Shown one piece after another: positions 59,046 through 64,000 of a stretch of DNA of 64,000 nt (the stretch's first letter is position 1; every line of letters begins with the position of its first letter). Where the stretch lies: positions 3,472,001-3,536,000 of the forward strand of contig NZ_LT629755.1 of assembly GCF_900104685.1 (NCBI RefSeq). The letters are read 5' to 3'. This stretch comes from Agromyces flavus (GTDB taxonomy: Bacteria; Actinomycetota; Actinomycetes; Actinomycetales; Microbacteriaceae). Both the position numbers and the translations under genes were made by a program. The notes beneath the pieces were generated by a model. That model ran no database searches, was not told the DNA's origin, and was given only the letters and a program-made list of their open reading frames with translations.

Positions 59046-60895
59046 ACACGCAGCCGCCCGCCGTCTCCGACCGCCCGCTCGCGGTTGGCAGGAGCGACGG
59101 CGATTCACAGGACCGGATCGAGGAGGAAGTTCTGCACATGCCCGGATCTCCTGCAGACCAGCCGCTCGACGTCGTCGAGGCGTCGATCGCCGACCTGCGC
59201 GCCGCGCTCGAGGCGGGACGGACGACCTCGGTCGAGCTCGTCGAGGCGTACCTCGCGCGAATCGACGCGTACGACGCGCCGGGCACCGAGACCGCGCTGA
59301 ACGCGGTCGTCGTGCGCAATCCCGCGGCGCTCGACGAGGCGCGCGCGTCCGACGAGCGTCGCGCGCGCGGCGAGGTGCTCGGCCCACTCGACGGCATCCC
59401 GTACACCGCCAAGGACTCGTACCTCGTGCAGGGCCTGACCGCGGCGGCCGGAAGTCCCGCGTTCGAGCACCTCGTCGCCCAGCGCGACGCGTTCACGATC
59501 GAGCGCCTGCGCGCCGGCGGGGCGATCTGCCTGGGCCTCACGAACATGCCGCCCATGGCGAACGGCGGGATGCAGCGCGGCGTGTACGGCCGGGCCGAGA
59601 GCCCCTACAACGCCGAGTTCCTGACGGCCGCGTTCGGGTCGGGCTCGTCGAACGGGTCGGGCACGGCGACGGCCGCCTCATTCGCCGCGTTCGGCCTCGG
59701 CGAGGAGACCTGGTCGTCGGGCCGCGCGCCCGCGTCGAACAATGCGCTGTGCGCCTACACCCCGAGCCGCGGCGTCATCTCGGTGCGCGGCAACTGGCCG
59801 CTCGTGCCCACGATGGATGTCGTCGTGCCGCACGCGCGCACGATGGCCGACCTCCTCGAGGTGCTCGACGTGATCGTCGCCGACGACGCCGAGACCCGTG
59901 GCGACTTCTGGCGCGCCCAGCCGTGGATCGAGCTGCCCGCGGCATCCGCCGTTCGCCCCAGCTCCTACGGCGACCTGCTTCCCGGCTCGGCCGACGGCGG
60001 ACGCACGGCGCTCGCGGGCGTGCGCATCGGCGTGCCGCGCATGTACGTGAACGCCGACCCGGAGGCGGGCACCACCGAGCCCGGCGGCGGTCCTGTCGGC
60101 ATCGGCGGGCCCACCGGGCAGCGGATCGAGACGCGTGCGACGGTGATCGAGCTGTGGGAGTCGGCGCGCCGCGACCTCGAGGCGGCCGGCGCCGAGGTGG
60201 TGCTGGTCGACTTCCCGGTGGTGTCGAACTACGAGGGCGACCGACCGGGCGCACCGACCATCGCGACGCGCGGGCTCGTGAGTCCCGAGTGCCTGAAGCG
60301 CGAGATCGTCGACCTGTCGGCGTGGGCGTGGGAGGACTTCCTCGCGGCGAACGGCGACCCGGCGCTGCGGACGCTCGCCGACGTCGACGGTGCGCATATC
60401 TTCCCGCAGCCGGACGGGGCCCTGCCCGATCGGTACACGGGCCTCGACGACGACATCGCCGAGTACCCCGACTGGGTGCGCGCCCACCCGGATGCGACCT
60501 GGGACGACATGCCCGAACTCGAGGTGGGCCTGCGCGGTCTCGAGGAGACGCGCCGTCTCGATCTCGACCAGTGGATGGACGACCTCGGGCTCGACGCGGT
60601 CGTGTTCCCCGCCGTGGCCGACGTCGCCCCGGCCGACATGGACGTGAATCCGGCGTCCGCGGACCTCGGGTGGCGCAACGGCGTCTGGGTCGCGAACGGC
60701 AACCTCGTGCCGCGGCACCTCGGCATCCCCACGGTCACGGTGCCCATGGGCCTGCTGCGCGACATCCGGATGCCGGTGGGCCTCACGTTCGCGGGTCGTG
60801 CCTACGACGACACGGCCCTGCTGCGCCTCGCGGCAGCCTTCGAGTCGCTCGCTCCGCGCCGGGTCGCGCCGCCGCGCACGCCGCCCCTGCCCTGA
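59042..60895 (+). CDS. Amidase (amidase signature family)
   Basis: A 617-residue amidase. Lys in PYTAKDSYLV, cis-Ser in GSGSSNGSGTATAA and the nucleophilic Ser in GEETWSSGRAPAS form the Ser-Ser-Lys triad, although the usual TDTGGSIR box reads EETWSSGR. It hydrolyses C-N bonds; behind agmatine deiminase, N-carbamoylputrescine is one plausible substrate, though that is normally cleaved by nitrilase-type AguB. The ATG at 59042 has a ggaggtg site. A second in-frame ATG at 59138 has ggaggaag 9 nt upstream, so the 32-residue N-terminal extension is uncertain. Confidence 0.85.
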   Translation: MNTQPPAVSDRPLAVGRSDGDSQDRIEEEVLHMPGSPADQPLDVVEASIADLRAALEAGRTTSVELVEAYLARIDAYDAPGTETALNAVVVRNPAALDEARASDERRARGEVLGPLDGIPYTAKDSYLVQGLTAAAGSPAFEHLVAQRDAFTIERLRAGGAICLGLTNMPPMANGGMQRGVYGRAESPYNAEFLTAAFGSGSSNGSGTATAASFAAFGLGEETWSSGRAPASNNALCAYTPSRGVISVRGNWPLVPTMDVVVPHARTMADLLEVLDVIVADDAETRGDFWRAQPWIELPAASAVRPSSYGDLLPGSADGGRTALAGVRIGVPRMYVNADPEAGTTEPGGGPVGIGGPTGQRIETRATVIELWESARRDLEAAGAEVVLVDFPVVSNYEGDRPGAPTIATRGLVSPECLKREIVDLSAWAWEDFLAANGDPALRTLADVDGAHIFPQPDGALPDRYTGLDDDIAEYPDWVRAHPDATWDDMPELEVGLRGLEETRRLDLDQWMDDLGLDAVVFPAVADVAPADMDVNPASADLGWRNGVWVANGNLVPRHLGIPTVTVPMGLLRDIRMPVGLTFAGRAYDDTALLRLAAAFESLAPRRVAPPRTPPLP

Positions 60896-60901
60896 GGAGG
60901 T

Positions 60902-61375
60902 TCACAGCGGTCGCGAGAGTTCGAGCGCCCGTCGGTGAGCCGGTGGGTCGAACAGCTCGAGCATCGTGGTCGAGATGACCTCGACAGGGGTTGCAAGGAG
61001 CGCGCTCGCGATCTGCTGCAGCGGCAGATGCGCGGCGCTTCCGTCGGCGGGGTCGGTCTGAGCGAGGAGGATGACCGCGACGTCGTGTCGATCGTTGACC
61101 GATTCATCGAGCAGCCGAATCGCTGTGGCGCGCCGTCGCGCGAACTCTCGGATCAGCTCGGTACGTCGTAGCCCGAGCCGTTCGAGCGGTGGGAGTGCGA
61201 GCAGCGTGCGGTCGCTCTCCGACGGTGGCCGGTCTCCGAGGTAGGCCGTCCTCTTCTCTGCGTACTCGGCGACGGCAGTCCGCACGACCGCCTTCTTGGT
61301 GGTGCGCAGGAAGAACGCCAGCTCGGAGACCGTTCGATCGGTCTCCGCATCCACCTTGATGGGCTTCTCCCGCAT
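60902..61375 (-). CDS. Ribbon-helix-helix-like protein (possible solitary antitoxin)
   Basis: A 157-residue protein. The first 45 residues (MREKPIKVDAETDRTVSELA, LRTTKKAVVRTAVAEYAE) resemble a ribbon-helix-helix or VapB-like DNA-binding N-terminus. The rest (RRTELIREFARRRATAIRL, HDVAVILLAQTDPADGS) is of unknown fold and longer than most antitoxins. No toxin gene is adjacent on the same strand. It begins 95 bp from the GTACCGAA repeat tract, which lies in its probable promoter. It converges on the amidase with a 6-bp gap. Confidence 0.55.
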   Translation of the reverse strand: MREKPIKVDAETDRTVSELAFFLRTTKKAVVRTAVAEYAEKRTAYLGDRPPSESDRTLLALPPLERLGLRRTELIREFARRRATAIRLLDESVNDRHDVAVILLAQTDPADGSAAHLPLQQIASALLATPVEVISTTMLELFDPPAHRRALELSRPL

Positions 61376-61469
61376 CCCAGCTCCCTCGGGCGTCGCGTCC
61401 GCGGGGACGCGGACGCTCGATATGGCGTGCGTCGCGGCCGATCCAGACGCAATCCATCTTCCGGACCCG

Positions 61470-61516
61470 GTACCGAAGTACCGAAGTACCGAAGTACCGA
61501 AGTACCGAAGTACCGA
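61470..61516. repeat. GTACCGAA microsatellite, tract 1
   Basis: Five perfect GTACCGAA units (61470-61509) and a partial sixth, 47 bp, in the gene-free stretch between 61376 and 61879. An 8-bp unit run like this is prone to slipped-strand length change. It is 95 bp upstream of the ribbon-helix-helix-like gene. Confidence 0.95.
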
Positions 61517-61525
61517 GGAGCGCGA

Positions 61526-61572
61526 GCCTGTGGCTGATCACCCCGTCCCGAGGGGGCAAAGCCTGTGGCTGA
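61526..61572. repeat. 12-bp direct repeat between the two microsatellite tracts
   Basis: GCCTGTGGCTGA occurs at 61526-61537 and again at 61561-61572. With tracts 1 and 2 the order is tract, box, spacer, box, tract, as if a segment had been partly duplicated. Confidence 0.8.
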
Positions 61573-61581
61573 GACACCCGA

Positions 61582-61603
61582 GTACCGAAGTACCGAAGTA
61601 CCG
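61582..61603. repeat. GTACCGAA microsatellite, tract 2
   Basis: Two full GTACCGAA units and GTACCG, 22 bp. From here to the SDR start (61880) I see no gene; the DNA holds a purine-rich agacggct near the start but no clear promoter. Confidence 0.9.
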
Positions 61604-61879
61604 GGGATCGTGCGACAGGAACATGTTCCGACGGGCGGGTGCGCCCCGGCGCCCGTGGTCGCACCTCGAGCGGGAGATTCCGCAGGGCGGACGCTGGGGA
61701 GGACAGGTGGCCCACCGCGCCGGAGGAGAAGGGCGGCGCACGGGATTCGGCGAATGCGCGGAGGGACGCAAGACCCTGTCGGCTCCGGGATGAACATGCG
61801 ACGGTGAGGGTGCGGTGCGGATGCCGCGGCATCCGCTCGACCGCACCCGACGCAGACCCACACCCGGAGGAGACGGCTC

Positions 61880-62635
61880 ATGGCCCAGTACGACGTGGCG
61901 GACCGATCGGCGATCGTGACCGGAGCAGGCAGCGGCATCGGACGGGCCATCGCGCTGCTCCTGGCGGAGAACGGCGCGTCGGTCGTGGTGAACGACATGA
62001 ACGGCGAGCACGCCGACGGCGTCGTCGACGAGATCCGGAAGGCCGGCGGGGTCGCCGAGGCATCCGTCGGCGACGTGACCGACCCCGAGTGGATCGAGGC
62101 GTCCGTCGCCGCCGCGAACGCGCTCGCCCCGCTGCGCATCGCCGTGAACAACGCCGGCATCGGCGGTCCGTCGGCGGTCGTCGGCGAGTACCCCGTGGAC
62201 GGCTGGGACAAGGTGATCTCCGTCAACCTCAACTCGGTCTTCCTCGGCATGCGCGCCCAGCTGCCGGCCATCGTCGCCAACGGCGGGGGCTCCATCGTGA
62301 ACGTCGCGTCGATCCTCGGCACCGTCGGGTTCGCGCAGTCGTCGGCGTACGTGACCGCGAAGCACGGACTCGTCGGGCTCACCAAGAACGCCGCGATCGA
62401 GTACGCGACCGAGGGCGTTCGCGTGAACGCGGTCGGACCGGGCTTCATCAAGACCCCGATGGTCGACGCCGCCCTCGACGAGGCCACCCAGGAGTTCCTC
62501 GCGATGAAGCACCCCGTCGGCCGCCTCGGCACGCCCGACGAGGTCGCCGCGCTCGTGGTGTTCCTCGCGAGCGACGCCGCGAGCTTCATCACGGGCAGCT
62601 ACCACCTCGTGGACGGCGGCTACACTGCCGTGTGA
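61880..62635 (+). CDS. Short-chain dehydrogenase/reductase (SDR, classical)
   Basis: A 251-residue classical SDR. The cofactor loop is AIVTGAGSGIGRAIALLLAE (TGxxxGxG) at about 11-30. VNNAGIGG, the catalytic Ser in ASILGT and the Tyr157-x3-Lys161 pair (YVTAKHGLV) are present, as is the GPGFIKTPM loop. It is probably a 3-oxoacyl or glucose-1-dehydrogenase-like enzyme; the substrate is unknown. The ATG at 61880 has ggagga upstream. It is transcribed alone. Confidence 0.88.
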   Translation: MAQYDVADRSAIVTGAGSGIGRAIALLLAENGASVVVNDMNGEHADGVVDEIRKAGGVAEASVGDVTDPEWIEASVAAANALAPLRIAVNNAGIGGPSAVVGEYPVDGWDKVISVNLNSVFLGMRAQLPAIVANGGGSIVNVASILGTVGFAQSSAYVTAKHGLVGLTKNAAIEYATEGVRVNAVGPGFIKTPMVDAALDEATQEFLAMKHPVGRLGTPDEVAALVVFLASDAASFITGSYHLVDGGYTAV

Positions 62636-62663
62636 GCCCGGCGCGCGAGCGCCGCCGCCCGCG

Positions 62664-63083
62664 TCAGGTCCCGGGCCACCAGGGCAGCGCGGGCAGGATC
62701 TGCTCGACGAGGACCGAGAACGCCTGCGTGACCGCGCCCATGACCCATCCGAGCAGGACGCCGACGGCCGTCACGATGAGGCCGATGGTCTGCTCCTGGC
62801 GCGTGCCGACGACCCGGCGGCCCTCCTTGTCCTTCTGCGAGTTGGTGAGCGTCAAGACGAGGTCGACGAGCCACCAGATGCCGAACCCGCCGAACGTCAG
62901 CAGCTTGAGGATGCCGGTCCCCACCTTGCCGAGGTAGAAGCGGTCGACGCCGATGAAGCCGAGCAGCCACGCGAACAGCCACGTCGCGATGAACGAGCGG
63001 CTCGAGATCGCGGCCTGCGATGCGCGGGCGACGTGCGGATTGGGTGCGGCGGGGTCGGGTGCGGCGGGCGGGTACGCGCTCAT
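62664..63083 (-). CDS. TM2-domain membrane protein
   Basis: A 139-residue protein. A Pro/Ala-rich N-terminus is followed by the TM2 pair (ATWLFAWLLGFIGVDRFYLG, GILKLLTFGGFGIWWLVDLV), with the Asp-Arg-Phe-Tyr loop of the family. Two further helices follow. The function of bacterial TM2 proteins is unknown. It converges on the SDR gene. Confidence 0.85.
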   Translation of the reverse strand: MSAYPPAAPDPAAPNPHVARASQAAISSRSFIATWLFAWLLGFIGVDRFYLGKVGTGILKLLTFGGFGIWWLVDLVLTLTNSQKDKEGRRVVGTRQEQTIGLIVTAVGVLLGWVMGAVTQAFSVLVEQILPALPWWPGT

Positions 63084-63173
63084 GGTCGCTCTCCTCGGTG
63101 ACGGGCGTGCGTGCGTCGAGTGCTGCTTCGAGTCTGCGAGGGATGCCGCGCCCGCTCCGGGGCCGAAGGTCCC

Positions 63174-63860
63174 TCAGTTCCCGGGGTGCGCGTCGACGAA
63201 CTCGGCCGTACGCGGCGCGAGCGAGGCGCCGATCTCGGCGGCGGGCCGCTCCGCACCCTTCACCTCGAACGAATGGTTCGCGTCGTCGACCCAGTCGAGC
63301 ACGGCGCTCGGGCCGATCCGCCGCACGAGGCCGTCGAGCTGCTCGTTCGGGGTGGCGAACGGATCGTTCCGCCCCTGCAGGAACAGCATCGGCATGCCCG
63401 ACAGCGTCGCGAAGTGCTCGTCGCGCGCCTTCTCGGGCTTGCCCGGCGGATGCAGCGGGTAACCGAGGAAGACGAGCCCCGCGACATCCATGCCGTCGGC
63501 CACCGCCATCGACGCCATGCGACCGCCGAAGGACTTGCCGCTCGCCCACACGCGCTCGCCCTCGCGCGCGTGCGACCGCGCGGCATCCGCCGCGGCCCGC
63601 CATGTGGCGATCGCCACCGGCGGACGATCCGGGAACCGCCGACCGGCGGCCACGTACGGGAAGTCGAAGCGCAGCGTCGCGATGCCGAGCGCGGCGAGCG
63701 CCCGGCAGAACCCCGACATGAACGGATGGTCCTTGCCCGCGCCCGCACCATGCGCCACCACGACCGTGGCCCGCGCACCGTCGGGGCGGGCGAGCACGGC
63801 CGGCACTGCGCCGGTGCCGTCCCCGACCTCGATCTCGAGAGGGTGCTCGTCGACGCTCAT
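63174..63860 (-). CDS. Alpha/beta hydrolase (KANL3/Tex30 or dienelactone-hydrolase-like)
   Basis: A 228-residue hydrolase. The nucleophile elbow is WASGKSFGGRMASM, with GKSFG as G-x-S-x-G and the Ser at about residue 112. HGAGAGKDHPFMSGFCRAL carries the oxyanion loop, NDPFATPNEQLDGLVR the acid region, and WVDDANHSFEVKG the catalytic His. It is cytoplasmic with an unknown ester substrate. The start at 63860 is chosen over an earlier ATG at 63881, which overlaps the next gene. Confidence 0.8.
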   Translation of the reverse strand: MSVDEHPLEIEVGDGTGAVPAVLARPDGARATVVVAHGAGAGKDHPFMSGFCRALAALGIATLRFDFPYVAAGRRFPDRPPVAIATWRAAADAARSHAREGERVWASGKSFGGRMASMAVADGMDVAGLVFLGYPLHPPGKPEKARDEHFATLSGMPMLFLQGRNDPFATPNEQLDGLVRRIGPSAVLDWVDDANHSFEVKGAERPAAEIGASLAPRTAEFVDAHPGN

Positions 63861-63877
63861 GCGTCCATCGTGCCCCC

Positions 63878-64000
63878 TCACGCGGTCGCCGCCGCCTCCT
63901 GCCGGAGTCGGTCCTGCCGGTCGGCGCGTTCCATCACGATCGTGCCGATGCGGGCGCCGATCGTCACGACCGCGACCACGCCCGCCGCGATGAGCGCGGC
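63878..64000 (-). CDS. Membrane protein, C-terminal fragment
   Basis: Only the last 40 residues are in the window. A hydrophobic stretch AALIAAGVVAVVTIGARIGT is followed by a charged tail (MERADRQDRLRQEAAATA). This looks like a terminal transmembrane helix and cytoplasmic end of a larger or small integral protein. It lies 17 bp from the alpha/beta hydrolase start on the same strand, so the two may be co-transcribed. Confidence 0.5.
   Translation of the reverse strand, partial: AALIAAGVVAVVTIGARIGTIVMERADRQDRLRQEAAATA

Noticed and set aside
60902..61375. Toxin-antitoxin pair
   Set aside because: The N-terminus is antitoxin-like, but no small toxin gene is adjacent on the same strand.
61470..61603. 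CRISPR array
   Set aside because: Repeats are 8 bp and contiguous with no spacers of 30-40 bp, and no cas-like gene is nearby.
61296..61793. 165-codon plus-strand frame in the repeat region
   Set aside because: It translates the microsatellite (VPKYRSTEVPKYRSTE) and has no domain or ribosome-binding site.

Overview
The window is a 64-kb piece of a very high-GC actinobacterial chromosome. Gene density is high, start codons are often GTG, neighbouring genes frequently share ATGA/GTGA/TGATG junctions, and the intergenic DNA is rich in perfect hairpins. Gene content (paa pathway with a TetR-type PaaR, fused MrpAB antiporter, F420/LLM-type oxidoreductases, CWB2 cell-wall repeats) and the frequent sequence gcggcatccg fit the family Microbacteriaceae (Agromyces-like). 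That placement is inference. I see no rRNA, tRNA, IS element, prophage or CRISPR array.

Layout. 1-395: end of a collagen-like protein. 560-15966: an aerobic phenylacetate (paa) catabolic locus in two blocks. Block 1 is paaJ-paaF-paaH-paaZ. Block 2 is paaR-paaK-paaI, divergent from paaABCDE and paaG. A RecQ-like helicase, a small ORF and a SpoIIAA-like gene lie between the blocks. Two near-identical 22-bp palindromes (459-480 and 11216-11237) sit in front of the two catabolic transcripts and tie them to the TetR regulator at 8659-9279.

16059-24217: a secreted protein with three cell-wall-binding repeats, then a tightly packed minus-strand signalling operon: hybrid histidine kinase, receiver protein, receiver-cyclase fusion and a PGM1-like ATP-grasp ligase. 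24297-30633: a complete Mrp Na+/H+ antiporter operon (AB fusion, C, D, E, F, G). 30732-37670: sulfurtransferase, methyltransferase, FKBP lipoprotein, MGT-type glycosyltransferase, hexapeptide-repeat protein and a GH13 alpha-glucosidase. 37750-41042: a DUF4956 membrane protein, a VTC-like CYTH enzyme and a large carbohydrate-binding lipoprotein, apparently one envelope-associated module. 41207-43708: an OmpR-type two-component system with a PepSY protein. Matching 11-bp-phased CTGAAGC repeats lie upstream of both the regulator gene and the PepSY gene.

43942-50547: mostly housekeeping or oxidoreductase genes (two LLM-type enzymes, an FAD-dependent oxidase, a baeRF-like protein, a glutaredoxin). 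50587-54135: a 1182-residue TM0106-type nuclease-helicase. 54193-56317: a quinone-oxidoreductase-like enzyme, an MmcQ/YjbR protein and a TetR regulator. 56401-60895: an NCS1 permease, agmatine deiminase and amidase operon, divergent from that TetR gene and with a 20-bp palindrome between them. 60902-64000: a ribbon-helix-helix-like protein, a gene-free 0.5-kb stretch with a GTACCGAA microsatellite, an SDR enzyme, a TM2 protein, an alpha/beta hydrolase and a truncated membrane protein.

The least textbook items are the signalling operon ending in an ATP-grasp ligase, the DUF4956/VTC/carbohydrate-binding module, a dispersed long palindrome family (3431-3503 and 33626-33696), the phased CTGAAGC boxes, and the GTACCGAA repeat tract.
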